Source of the DNA: Frateuria_A sp049727805
Lineage (GTDB): Bacteria; Pseudomonadota; Gammaproteobacteria; Xanthomonadales; Rhodanobacteraceae
NCBI RefSeq assembly: GCF_049727805.1
Contig: NZ_JBCNYA010000007.1
Location: 62,001 to 126,000, forward strand
Length of the DNA: 64,000 nucleotides
Direction: 5' to 3'
In this document: in pieces, positions 31,421 through 39,247 of the stretch
Position numbering within the stretch: position 1 is the stretch's first letter
Layout: each line of letters starts with the position of its first letter
The notes under the pieces: model-generated
Told to the model about the DNA's origin: nothing
Seen by the model: the letters and a program-made list of their open reading frames with translations, nothing else
Databases searched by the model: none
Translations under genes and position numbers: made by a program

Positions 31421-32946
31421 GCCGATGAAACCCGAGGCCGCGCCGAACCGGCTTCGGGATAGGGAAACAGCTTGATCAACGGCACCGACAGCCCGTCGTC
31501 GCCCACCACCCGGCAGTGCGTGCGATCGAGCTGGCGCGGATCGTCCACGCCGCAACTGTGCGCGATGATGCCGACCTCGTACATCAGGTTGCGCGCGTAG
31601 CTGGCGACCTTCTCGGTCTTGTCGGTGACCACCAGGCCGCGCTGCAGCTTGGGATTCTGCGTGGTGATGCCGGTCGGGCAGGTGTTGCGGTTGCACTGCA
31701 GCGACTGGATGCAGCCCAGCGCCAGCATGAAACCTCGCGCGGAGTTGACGAAGTCGGCACCCATCGACAGCGCCCAGGCCACGTCGTAGGCGGTGATGCG
31801 CTTGCCCGAGCAGATCACCTTGATGCGCTCGCGCAGTCCCTTGGCGATCAGCGTGTCGACCAGCATCGGCAAGGCCTCGTGCAGCGGCAGGCCCATGCCT
31901 TCCATCAGCGTCTGCGGCGCCGCGCCGGTGCCGCCTTCGGAGCCGTCGACGATGATGAAGTCCGGCGCGCTCTCGATGCCGCGCTTCCATACCTCGTCGC
32001 ACAGCTCCTCGATCAGGCCCGGGCCGCCCAGCACGGCCTTGAAGCCGGTCGGCTTGCCGCTGACCTCGCGCACGTGCGCGATGGCATCGAGCAGTTGCGG
32101 CACGTTGGCGATGTCCAGGTGGCGGTTGGGACTTTGCGAATCCACGCCGACCGGAATGCCGCGGATCGCGGCGATCTCCGGCGTCACCTTCACCCCCGGC
32201 AGCAGTCCGCCCATGCCGGGCTTGGCGCCCTGGCCGAGCTTGATGCTGACCATCTTCACCTGCGGGTGCGCGCAGATCGCGCGCAGCCGGTCGTCGTCCA
32301 GTTGGCCGTCGGCCGTGCGCACGCCGTACTTGGCCGTGCCGATCTCGAACACGATGTCGCAGCCGCCTTCCAGGTGGTAGGGCGCCAGCCCGCCCTCGCC
32401 GGTATCCAGCCAGATGCCGGCCTTGGCCGCGCCGTGCGAAAGCGCGCGCACGGCCGGTGCCGACAGCGCGCCGTAGCTCATCGCCGAGATGTTGAAGAAG
32501 GCGGCGTGATCGTAGGGCTCGCGCGCGTACGGGCCGATCCGCACCGGCTTGGGCGGAACGTGGTGGCCTTCCAGCCGCGGGAACGGCGCGTTGACAAAGA
32601 ACGGCACGCCTTCGGCGGAGAGGTCGCGCGTGGTGCCGAAGCCGATGGTGGTGTCGGCGTTCTTCGCGGCGCGGTAGACCCACACGCGCTGGGCGCGGTT
32701 GAACGGAAGCTCCTCGCGGTCGCTGGCGAACAGGTACTGGCGGAAGAACTCGCCCAGGCGCAGGAAGCCGTAGCGGAAGTGACCGATGACCGGAAAGTTG
32801 CGCAAGACCGCGTTGCCGGTCTGGTTGCGGTCCGCCACCCACACGGCGAGCACGACCACCACCGCCAATGCGAGTACCAGCATGAACAGCGCCGCCAGTG
32901 TCTCGATCAGCACGATCAGCCAGTGCGCGAAGCCTTCCGGTGCCAT
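31417..32946 (-). CDS. Membrane-anchored FMN-binding glutamate-synthase-like protein
   Basis: A 509-residue protein. An N-terminal membrane helix pair (about 8-36) precedes a TIM-barrel FMN domain like the large subunit of glutamate synthase: ISAMSYGALSAPAVRALSHGA, KLGQGAKPGMGGLLPG, IVDGSEGGTGAAPQ and a CIQSLQCNRNTCPTGITTQ cluster near 430-450 for a 3Fe-4S centre. The glutaminase domain is missing, as in the stand-alone GltB2-like family, so it is probably a flavin oxidoreductase of unknown substrate. The stop codon is provided by REP copy A3. It is a single gene between repeat islands. Confidence 0.9.
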   Translation of the reverse strand: MAPEGFAHWLIVLIETLAALFMLVLALAVVVVLAVWVADRNQTGNAVLRNFPVIGHFRYGFLRLGEFFRQYLFASDREELPFNRAQRVWVYRAAKNADTTIGFGTTRDLSAEGVPFFVNAPFPRLEGHHVPPKPVRIGPYAREPYDHAAFFNISAMSYGALSAPAVRALSHGAAKAGIWLDTGEGGLAPYHLEGGCDIVFEIGTAKYGVRTADGQLDDDRLRAICAHPQVKMVSIKLGQGAKPGMGGLLPGVKVTPEIAAIRGIPVGVDSQSPNRHLDIANVPQLLDAIAHVREVSGKPTGFKAVLGGPGLIEELCDEVWKRGIESAPDFIIVDGSEGGTGAAPQTLMEGMGLPLHEALPMLVDTLIAKGLRERIKVICSGKRITAYDVAWALSMGADFVNSARGFMLALGCIQSLQCNRNTCPTGITTQNPKLQRGLVVTDKTEKVASYARNLMYEVGIIAHSCGVDDPRQLDRTHCRVVGDDGLSVPLIKLFPYPEAGSARPRVSSA

Positions 32947-32999
32947 CGCCTGCTCTCCTGTTGAATCCGTCGAAGAGCCTAACTCAATACGCGGACTGA

Positions 33000-33047
33000 C
33001 TCCCTCTCCCCTGCGGGGAGAAGGTTGGGGTGAAGGGCCGGGCTCGC
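33000..33047 (-). repeat. REP family B, copy 3 (inverted)
   Basis: Minus-strand copy: CTCCCTCTCCCCTGCGGGGAG, then AAGGTTGGGGTGAAGGG and GGGCTCGC. Together with copy 4, about 50 bases away in the opposite orientation, it fills most of the 227-base gap before purT ends. The pair could fold into one long hairpin. Confidence 0.85.
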
Positions 33048-33098
33048 AGAAATTCAGATGGAGCGGATGACTTTGCGGCGGGCATGCCCGGAGTGTCC

Positions 33099-33149
33099 CG
33101 CAAGCCTTGTCCCCTCACCCCAGCCCTCTCCCCGCAGGGGAGAGGGAGC
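33099..33149 (+). repeat. REP family B, copy 4
   Basis: Plus-strand copy: CGCAAGCCTTGT, CCCCTCACCCCAGCC, then the hairpin CTCTCCCC-GCA-GGGGAGAG with a perfect 8-bp stem. It lies just past the purT stop codon at 33174 (minus strand) and could act as its 3'-end structure. Confidence 0.87.
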
Positions 33150-33173
33150 TGCATCGGGCAAGCGTATAAATAC

Positions 33174-34355
33174 CTAAAGTTCGACCTTCAAATGCGCTGC
33201 CGCACGTACCGCCTTCGCGCGAGCCGCTTCGATGTCGACGTCCCTGGCCAGCGTCACCGCCATGCGCCGGCGCCCTTTCACCTCCGGCTTGCCGAAGATG
33301 CGCAACTGCGTATCCGGTTCGGCCAGCGCCTCGGCCACGCCGTGGTAGCGCGGATGGCGCCCTTCGCCCTCCACCAGCACCGCGCACGACGCCGACGGGC
33401 CCCACTGGCGGATCAGCGGGATCGGCAGGCCCAGGATCGCGCGCGCATGCAGCGCGAATTCCGACAACTCCTGCGAGACGAGCGTCACCAGTCCGGTGTC
33501 GTGGGGCCGCGGGCTGACCTCGGAAAAGATCACCGCATCGCCACGGACGAAGAACTCCACGCCGAACACGCCCCAACCGCCCAGCCCCTGGGTGATCGCC
33601 GCGGCCTGGCGCTGCGCCTCGGCCAGTGCCGCTTCGCTCATCGGCTGCGGCTGCCACGACTCGCGGTAGTCGCCATGCTCCTGCCGATGGCCGATCGGCA
33701 GGCAGAAGCTGGTGCCGTCGCGGTGGCGCACGGTGAGCAGGGTGATCTCGTAATCGAAGTCGATGAAGCCCTCGACGATCACCCGCCCCTGCCCCGCGCG
33801 CCCGCCGGACTGCGCGTAGTCCCAGGCCTCGTCCAGCTCCGAGGCATCGCGCACCGTGCTCTGTCCCTTGCCCGAGGAGCTCATCACCGGCTTGATGACG
33901 AACGGATAGCCGATCGCCTGTGCCGCCGCGCGGTACTCCGCCTGCGTGTCGCAGAAGCGGTAGGGCGAAGTGGGCAGGCCCAGCTCCTCGGCGGCCAGGC
34001 GGCGGATGCCTTCACGGTCCATGGTGAGCCACGCCGCGCGCGCGGTCGGGATCACGCGCAGGCCCTCTTTCTCCAGCTCGACCAGGGTGGGCGTGTGGAT
34101 CGCCTCGATCTCCGGCACCACCAGATCCGGCTTCTCGCGCGCGATCAGCGCACGCAGCGCCGCGCCGTCGAGCATGTCGATCACGTGGCTGCGATGGGCC
34201 ACCTGCATCGCGGGCGCATCGGCATAGCGGTCGACCGCGATCACTTCCACGCCGAAGCGCTGCAGCTCGATCGCCACTTCCTTGCCCAGCTCCCCCGAGC
34301 CGAGTAGGAGGACGCGCACAGCGTGGTCGGAAAGCGGCGTGCCGAAAGGCTTCAT
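33174..34355 (-). CDS. purT: Formate-dependent phosphoribosylglycinamide formyltransferase
   Basis: A 393-residue ATP-grasp enzyme, full length for PurT. Seen: VLLLGSGELGKEVAIELQRFG near residues 15-35, VVPEIEAIHTPTL near 79-91, the ATP-grasp loop KPVMSSSGKGQS near 155-166, VEFFVRGDAVIFSEVSPRPHDTG near 268-290 and a C-terminal KPEVKGRRRMAVTLA. It makes formylglycinamide ribotide from GAR, formate and ATP in purine synthesis. It is a single gene, divergent from the transglutaminase-like gene across about 110 bases. Confidence 0.95.
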   Translation of the reverse strand: MKPFGTPLSDHAVRVLLLGSGELGKEVAIELQRFGVEVIAVDRYADAPAMQVAHRSHVIDMLDGAALRALIAREKPDLVVPEIEAIHTPTLVELEKEGLRVIPTARAAWLTMDREGIRRLAAEELGLPTSPYRFCDTQAEYRAAAQAIGYPFVIKPVMSSSGKGQSTVRDASELDEAWDYAQSGGRAGQGRVIVEGFIDFDYEITLLTVRHRDGTSFCLPIGHRQEHGDYRESWQPQPMSEAALAEAQRQAAAITQGLGGWGVFGVEFFVRGDAVIFSEVSPRPHDTGLVTLVSQELSEFALHARAILGLPIPLIRQWGPSASCAVLVEGEGRHPRYHGVAEALAEPDTQLRIFGKPEVKGRRRMAVTLARDVDIEAARAKAVRAAAHLKVEL

Positions 34356-34466
34356 GGACGGGTTCCCTGGAAGAATCCGCGCATTGTAGGGCTACGCTGC
34401 ACTGCGGATTGACGCCGGCGCCGCCAACCGTTCCACTGGGCCCGTCATCCGTCCCCGGGGTTGACC

Positions 34467-35990
34467 ATGCGCCGTGCCCTGCTCAGCTTGCTGCCCGCGA
34501 TTTGGCTGGGCATCTGTAGTGCCGCACATGCGGGCGCACCGGTACACACCGACTGGATGACCGTGCTGCTCGGCGGCCGCAAGGTCGGCCATATCGCGAT
34601 CGAGCGCGAGCGCAAGGACGGCGTCCTCACCACCACGCAGACGCTGGCGCTGGACCTCAGCCGCGCAGGCAAGCCTATGCACCTGGGCAACATGAGTCGC
34701 AGCCTGGAGGGTCCTGGTGGCGAGCCGCTGGGCTTCGCCGCACGCACGCGGATGTCGTCGATGGACAGCACGGTGGAAGCCCGCCCCGACGATGCCGGCC
34801 GTTACCTGGTCACCACCACGGTGGGCGGCCAGACGCGCACCTCGCTGATGGACTGGCCCGGCGGCGCCCTGCTCGCCGAGGGCCAGCGCCTGGTCACGGT
34901 GGCCGCCGGGCACGCGGCCGGCACTCGCTATCGCCTGCAGGAATTCGATCCGTCGAGCCAGCAGGTGATCGACGTGCAGGTGGACGTGCTCGGCGACGAG
35001 ACCGTGGCCCTGCCTGACGGCGCGATGCGCCTGAGCCACCAACGCCAGACACTCGCGCTGGCGCATGGCCGGCAGACCCTCGACCTGTGGGTCGACGACC
35101 GGGGCATCGCGCGCAAGGGCCTGATGAACCTGCTCGGCCAGCCGCTGGAGATGCTCGCCTGCGACCAGGCCTGCGCGATGGCGCCCAACCAGTCGGTGGA
35201 CATGTTGCGCGCCGCCACCATCGATTCACCGCGGCTGCTGCCGGCCTACGTGCGCAGCCAGCCGATGCGCTACCGCATCCATGTCAGCGGCGGCGTCGGG
35301 CAACCCTTCATCACCACCGACGAGCAGCAGGTCACCGCGCTCGGCGGGGACGACTGGATGGTCGACGTGGGTGGCCCCCACGCGGGCCGGCAGGCGCCGC
35401 CGCAGCCTTCCGACAGCGAGCCCAACGCCTGGCTGCAGTCCGATGCCCCGGCGATCCGCCGCCTGGCCATGCAGGCCGTGCATGGCGCACGCGACGACCT
35501 GCAGCGCATGCGTCGCCTGCGCCTGTTCGTCAGCGGCTACATCACCGCACACGGGCTGGACGTTGGCTACGCGTCCGCACTGGAAGTAGTCGACAGCCGC
35601 GAGGGCGACTGCACCGAATACGCCGTGCTGCTGGCGGCAATGGCGCGCGCGCAAGGCATTCCGGCGCGGGTGGTCAGCGGCATGGTGTATGCCGACCGCT
35701 TCGCCGGCGGCTCGCGCCTGTTCATTCCGCACGAGTGGGTACAGGCCTGGGTCGACGGCCGCTGGCAGAGTTTCGACGCGGCCCTGAAGCATTTCGACAG
35801 CACGCACCTGGCGCTGGCCAGCGGCGACGGCGACCCCTGGCATTTCGCCGCCACCACACAATGGTTCGGCAACCTGCACATCCGCCAGGCGGTGGCGGAC
35901 CTGGACCTGAGCACCCCGGCCGGTGGCCCGCCGTCGGCGGCGCCGCCGGGCAACGCAGGCGGCGGCAACCTTGGCGGACGCGGCGGCTGA
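34467..35990 (+). CDS. Exported transglutaminase-like protein
   Basis: A 507-residue secreted protein. The signal peptide ends SAAHA-GAP near residue 23; ATG 34467 is preferred over a TTG six bases upstream. The long N-terminal part (25-320) has beta-rich sequence with no named domain. The C-terminal part holds a transglutaminase-like core: REGDCTEYAVLLAAMARAQGIPAR (catalytic Cys near 378), IPHEWVQAWVDGRW (His near 418) and FDAA (Asp). The tail is Gly/Pro-rich and disordered. It could act as a peptidase or crosslinker in the envelope. It is monocistronic, followed by the SPFH operon. Confidence 0.85.
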   Translation: MRRALLSLLPAIWLGICSAAHAGAPVHTDWMTVLLGGRKVGHIAIERERKDGVLTTTQTLALDLSRAGKPMHLGNMSRSLEGPGGEPLGFAARTRMSSMDSTVEARPDDAGRYLVTTTVGGQTRTSLMDWPGGALLAEGQRLVTVAAGHAAGTRYRLQEFDPSSQQVIDVQVDVLGDETVALPDGAMRLSHQRQTLALAHGRQTLDLWVDDRGIARKGLMNLLGQPLEMLACDQACAMAPNQSVDMLRAATIDSPRLLPAYVRSQPMRYRIHVSGGVGQPFITTDEQQVTALGGDDWMVDVGGPHAGRQAPPQPSDSEPNAWLQSDAPAIRRLAMQAVHGARDDLQRMRRLRLFVSGYITAHGLDVGYASALEVVDSREGDCTEYAVLLAAMARAQGIPARVVSGMVYADRFAGGSRLFIPHEWVQAWVDGRWQSFDAALKHFDSTHLALASGDGDPWHFAATTQWFGNLHIRQAVADLDLSTPAGGPPSAAPPGNAGGGNLGGRGG

Positions 35991-35996
35991 CGGCAC

Positions 35997-36025
35997 TTGC
36001 ATTTGATATGTTTTTGATATCTACT
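35997..36025 (+). promoter_or_regulatory. AT-rich island, candidate promoter of the SPFH operon
   Basis: TTGCAT (35997-36002) and TATCTA or TCTACT (36018-36025) make an imperfect -35/-10 pair inside a marked AT-rich patch (two copies of TTTGATAT) that stands out from the GC-rich surroundings. A strong GGGAGGT ribosome site then precedes ATG 36052. Confidence 0.4.
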
Positions 36026-36051
36026 TCCCACACTCTCAGGGAGGTAGCGTC

Positions 36052-36918
36052 ATGAACGAGCGCAAGGGTTTTTCGATCGCCGGCATCCCCTTCATCGGGG
36101 TTTGTCTGCTGCTGGCCGCCATCGGCGTGTTCCTGCTGGTCAGCGCCGATCCGGCGCAGCCGGCGCCGCACGTGATCCCGGGCATCCTGCTGTTGCTGTT
36201 CACCGGTTTCCTGCTCAAGGGCTTCTTCCAGGTCGCCCCGAACGAGGCGCAGGTGATGCAGTTGTTCGGCCGTTACGCCGGCAGCGTGCGCGAGGAAGGC
36301 CTGCGCTGGACCAACCCGTTCTACAGCAAGCGCCGCGTCTCGCTGCGCGTGCGCAACTTCGAGAGCGGCCGGCTGAAGGTCAACGACAACGACGGCAACC
36401 CGATCGAGATCGCCGCAGTGGTGGTCTGGCAGGTGGTCGACACGGCCGAGGCGGTGTTCCGCGTGGAGGACTACGAGAACTTCGTGCACATCCAGAGCGA
36501 GTCGGCGCTGCGCCAGATGGCGCAAAGCTACCCGTACGACGCGCACGACGACGGCCAGCCCTCGCTGCGCAGCCATGGCGAGGTCATCAACAACCACCTG
36601 CGCGACGAGATCCAGGCGCGGCTGGAACAGGCCGGCGTGCAGGTGATCGAGGCGCGCATCAGCCACCTCGCCTACGCGCAGGAAATCGCCCAGGCGATGC
36701 TGCAGCGCCAGCAGGCCGGCGCCATCATCGCGGCGCGCACGAAGATCGTCGAAGGCGCGGTGAGCATGGTCGAGATGGCACTGGACCAGTTGAGCCGCCG
36801 CGGCGTGGTCGAGCTGGACGAGGAGCGCAGGGCCGCGATGGTCAGCAACCTGCTGGTGGTGCTGTGCGGCGAGCGCGGCACCCAGCCGGTGGTCAACACC
36901 GGCACGCTGTACGGCTGA
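36052..36918 (+). CDS. SPFH/band-7 membrane protein (prohibitin-like)
   Basis: A 288-residue protein with two N-terminal membrane helices (about 9-30 and 42-58) and an SPFH domain: VAPNEAQVMQLFGRYAGSVREEGLRWTNPFY near 63-93 (cited in part: PNEAQVMQLFGRYAG), KVNDNDGNPIEIAAVVVWQV, then a helical C-terminus (EEGAVSMVEMALDQLSRRGVVELDEERRA in the late part). SPFH proteins oligomerise at the membrane and organise microdomains or shield proteases. It is the first gene of an operon with a 25-residue membrane peptide and an Arc-like protein. Confidence 0.9.
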   Translation: MNERKGFSIAGIPFIGVCLLLAAIGVFLLVSADPAQPAPHVIPGILLLLFTGFLLKGFFQVAPNEAQVMQLFGRYAGSVREEGLRWTNPFYSKRRVSLRVRNFESGRLKVNDNDGNPIEIAAVVVWQVVDTAEAVFRVEDYENFVHIQSESALRQMAQSYPYDAHDDGQPSLRSHGEVINNHLRDEIQARLEQAGVQVIEARISHLAYAQEIAQAMLQRQQAGAIIAARTKIVEGAVSMVEMALDQLSRRGVVELDEERRAAMVSNLLVVLCGERGTQPVVNTGTLYG

Positions 36919-36929
36919 GGAGACACACC

Positions 36930-37007
36930 ATGAGCTACGCCATTCCGGTCATCTTGGTGATCCTGATCATCGCCGTTGCCGTCGCCGCGCGCCGCAGGCG
37001 CGACTGA
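36930..37007 (+). CDS. 25-residue single-helix membrane peptide
   Basis: A complete small gene: ATG, 25 codons and TGA. It encodes MSYAIPVILVILIIAVAVA followed by ARRRRD, i.e. one hydrophobic helix of about 17 residues with a short tail of four Arg and a final Asp, so the C-terminus should face the cytoplasm. GAGGAG lies ten bases before the ATG, giving good translation, and the gene sits between the SPFH and Arc-like genes with 11- and 4-base gaps. It may be a small subunit of the SPFH assembly. It is easily missed because of its length. Confidence 0.75.
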   Translation: MSYAIPVILVILIIAVAVAARRRRD

Positions 37008-37011
37008 GCCG

Positions 37012-37215
37012 ATGCCCGCGGAGAAAAAAGCCTACCCGTTGCGGATCAGCGCGAGCGTGCTCGAAGCCATGCAGCGCTGGTCCGACGACGAGTTGCGCAG
37101 CGTCAACGCGCAGATCGAATACGTGCTGCGCGAGGCGCTGCGCAAGTCGGGGCGATTGAAGCCCGGCACGGCCAAGCCGGTGGTGGACGACGAGCCGGAC
37201 CCGGACAGGCGCTAG
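37012..37215 (+). CDS. Arc/ribbon-helix-helix family DNA-binding protein
   Basis: A 67-residue protein: AEKKAYPLRISASVLEAMQRW, then DDELRSVNAQIEYVLREALRKSG, a ribbon-helix-helix (Arc/CopG) pattern, with YPLRIS as the beta strand that contacts DNA and NAQIEYVLREAL as helix two. The C-terminus is Pro/Asp-rich. It is too short to have a sensor domain. It might autoregulate the operon. ATG 37012 begins the ribbon; a longer frame upstream overlaps the micropeptide and is rejected. It follows the micropeptide by four bases. Confidence 0.8.
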   Translation: MPAEKKAYPLRISASVLEAMQRWSDDELRSVNAQIEYVLREALRKSGRLKPGTAKPVVDDEPDPDRR

Positions 37216-37255
37216 CCGGTCCGGTGGGCGATGTCCCTGCGCGGGAGCGGGGCGC

Positions 37256-37630
37256 TCAACGCGAAGCCATCGATTGCGGTCGCAGTCCCGGCAGCCGTAC
37301 CACCCGCGTGCCGTCGTCGCCCAGCACCACCAGCCAGCGGCCCTCGAGCACCAGCTTGTCGACGTCGCCCAGTCCGGAAGCGCGGTCCAGCGTGCCCAGC
37401 GGACGGCCGTCGCGCGCATCGTAGGCCTGGATGCGGTCGTACCGCCGGTCGGCCACCAGCAGCCAGTCGTGGCCGTCGCCGGTCCAGCGCACGAGTTGCT
37501 TCTGCGGTTGGGGCGGCGGTGATGGCGCCATGAACCCGGCCAGCATCGCCGCGGCCAGGAAGGTCACGGCAAAGCCGGCTCGCCCGTCGAGCTGGCGCAG
37601 GGATCGTGGCAGGAGCGGGTATCGGCGCAT
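37256..37630 (-). CDS. Hypothetical membrane-anchored protein with propeller-like strand
   Basis: A 124-residue protein. A basic N-terminus (RRYPLLPRSLRQLDGR) precedes a membrane helix (AVTFLAAAMLAGFMA), then a periplasmic part with WLLVADRRYDRIQAYDARDGRPLGTLDRASGLGDVDKLVL-type strands (cited in pieces: RYDRIQAYDARDG, WLVVLGDDGTRVV), which read like two beta-propeller blades. No family is recognised. The start at 37630 is chosen; an ATG eight codons upstream is possible. It follows the DUF423 gene by 31 bases on the minus strand. Confidence 0.65.
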   Translation of the reverse strand: MRRYPLLPRSLRQLDGRAGFAVTFLAAAMLAGFMAPSPPPQPQKQLVRWTGDGHDWLLVADRRYDRIQAYDARDGRPLGTLDRASGLGDVDKLVLEGRWLVVLGDDGTRVVRLPGLRPQSMASR

Positions 37631-37661
37631 GCACGCAGCATCGCGCCGGGGCATGACGCCG

Positions 37662-38036
37662 CTATGACGGGGCCTTGTCCGTGTGATGAAAGGCCAGCCC
37701 CAGCGCGATCCAGCCCACGATGAACGCGAGACCGCCCAGCGGCGTGATCGCCCCGCACCCGCGCGGCGCGCCCAGCGCCAGCGCATAGAGGCTGCCGCTG
37801 AAGAGCACGATGCCGATGGTGAACGCGGCCAACGCACAGCGCCGGGCCCGCCCCGTCGGCGCGAGGCAGGCGACCGCCAGCGCCAGCGCATGCCAGAAGT
37901 GGTACTGCGAGGCGGTATGCCAGAGCTCCCGCCCTCCGGCATCGAGCACGCCGCGCAACGCGTGCGCGCCGAACGCGCCGAGCAGCACCGCGCTGGCGCC
38001 GGCAGCGGCGACCAGCCAGGGCATCGCGCGGGTCAT
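37662..38036 (-). CDS. DUF423 (YgdD-like) membrane protein
   Basis: A 124-residue protein with four hydrophobic helices. GASAVLLGAFGAHALRG near residues 12-28 and HTASQYHFWHALALA near 40-54 are the DUF423 signature, followed by GSLYALAL and TPLGGLAFIVGWIALG. Function is unknown; E. coli YgdD is an inner-membrane protein. It is divergent from the sco1-like gene and may be cotranscribed with the hypothetical gene downstream. The start was set at 38036; an ATG seven codons upstream is also in frame. Confidence 0.88.
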   Translation of the reverse strand: MTRAMPWLVAAAGASAVLLGAFGAHALRGVLDAGGRELWHTASQYHFWHALALAVACLAPTGRARRCALAAFTIGIVLFSGSLYALALGAPRGCGAITPLGGLAFIVGWIALGLAFHHTDKAPS

Positions 38037-38128
38037 GGCAGGGACAGGTTGTCGCATAGGCTCCTCGTCGGCCGCGCCCGCACCACCGCGTGGCGTATGC
38101 TGGTGCGATGCATCGCCCGGATTCTTGC

Positions 38129-38731
38129 ATGAAGCCCTCGCGCCTGGCCCGCCTGCTCCTGCTGCTCGGCGCCGTCCTGCTGCTGGCCGCCTGCCATCGC
38201 GAGGATGCCCTGCCCTGGCGCCTGACCGACATCAGCGGCCACATGCCCGACCTCGCCTTCCAGCTCACCGACGATCTCGGCAAACCGGTGACGGGCGAGG
38301 ACTACCGCGGCAAGGTGGTGCTGCTGTACTTCGGCTACACGCACTGCCCGGACGTGTGCCCGCTCACGCTGGCGCACCTGCATGCGGTGCTGCAGCGCAT
38401 CGGCGCGAAGGCGGACGATGCGCGCATCCTGTTCGTGAGCGTCGATCCCGCGCGCGATACGCCGGCGATCATGCACGCCTACGTCAATGCCTTCGACAAG
38501 CGCGCGGTGGGTCTGACCGGCACGCCACGCGAGCTGGAAAAACTCAGCAAGCGCTACCGCTCGGCGTTCACCCGCGAGCCGTCCCAGGCGAACGGCCAGT
38601 ACGAGGTCAGCCACAGCTCGGCGATCTACCTGTTCGACCGCCAGGGCCACGCGCGCCTGCTGGCCACGCCCGCCGCCTCGCAGGACGACCTCGTGCACGA
38701 CCTCTACCTGCTGCTGGAAACCGGAAAATGA
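38129..38731 (+). CDS. SCO1/SenC copper chaperone lipoprotein
   Basis: About 200 residues. The lipobox LLLAACH gives an anchored periplasmic protein. A thioredoxin-like fold holds the copper motif THCPDVCP (C-x3-C near 76-80) and a late ligand His in EVSHSSAIYLFD. It delivers copper to the CuA site of cytochrome c oxidase. The ATG of the next gene overlaps its TGA (ATGA), so the two copper proteins are coupled. The start at 38129 is set by the lipobox spacing. Confidence 0.92.
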   Translation: MKPSRLARLLLLLGAVLLLAACHREDALPWRLTDISGHMPDLAFQLTDDLGKPVTGEDYRGKVVLLYFGYTHCPDVCPLTLAHLHAVLQRIGAKADDARILFVSVDPARDTPAIMHAYVNAFDKRAVGLTGTPRELEKLSKRYRSAFTREPSQANGQYEVSHSSAIYLFDRQGHARLLATPAASQDDLVHDLYLLLETGK

Positions 38732-39168
38732 CGCTCCGCCCACTGTCCCTGCTGCTCGCCGGCCTGCTTTGTGCCGGCGCCGCGCACGCCACCCAGGCCG
38801 ACCACGTGCATGCGAGCGAGGCGTGGATCCGCGTCATGCCGGCCAACCTGCCGGCCGGCGGCTACGTCGTCCTGCGCAACGGGGGCGACCAACCGGCCGT
38901 GCTCGACGGCGCGAGCAGCACCGCCTACGGCAGCGTGATGCTGCACCAGAGCTCGACCGACACCGGCATGGGCCGCATGCGCATGGTCGACAGCCTGACC
39001 GTGCCCGCGCATGGCCAGGTCGCACTGGCGCCGGGCGGCTACCACTTCATGCTGATGGATGCAGGCAAGCCGGTGCAGCCCGGCCAGACCGTGCAGCTGA
39101 CCCTGCATTTCGCCGACGGCAGCACGCTGGCCACCGGTTTCCTTGCCAAGCCCGCGAACGCGCTGTAA
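38728..39168 (+). CDS. PCu(A)C periplasmic copper chaperone
   Basis: A 146-residue exported protein with a signal peptide ending AHA-TQ. The copper site motif is visible: His and Met around VMLHQSSTDTGMGRMRMV (His near 70, Met residues after) and YHFMLMD near 105-111, fitting H-x10-M-x21-H-x-M. It binds Cu(I) and hands it to the CuA centre together with Sco. It overlaps the sco gene by four bases. The CtaG-like gene converges on it; REP copy A4 lies between them. Confidence 0.92.
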   Translation: MTLRPLSLLLAGLLCAGAAHATQADHVHASEAWIRVMPANLPAGGYVVLRNGGDQPAVLDGASSTAYGSVMLHQSSTDTGMGRMRMVDSLTVPAHGQVALAPGGYHFMLMDAGKPVQPGQTVQLTLHFADGSTLATGFLAKPANAL

Positions 39169-39181
39169 CCGCGCGCATCCC

Positions 39182-39247
39182 GTAGGGAGGGCTTCAGCCC
39201 ACCATCGGGAAGTATGGCGAAAGGCGGTGGGCTGAAGCCCACCCTAC
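39182..39247. repeat. REP family A, copy 4
   Basis: GTAGGGAGGGC-headed inverted pair. The left arm carries one change (GGAGGGCTTCAGCCCACC) and the right arm is the intact palindrome ending CCCTAC. It lies between the convergent PCu(A)C and CtaG-like genes; the CtaG-like TAG stop is inside the right end (39244-39246). Confidence 0.9.

Noticed and set aside
36976..37011. Longer N-terminus for the Arc-like protein
   Set aside because: It would overlap the micropeptide gene in another frame and adds residues with no ribbon-helix-helix pattern.
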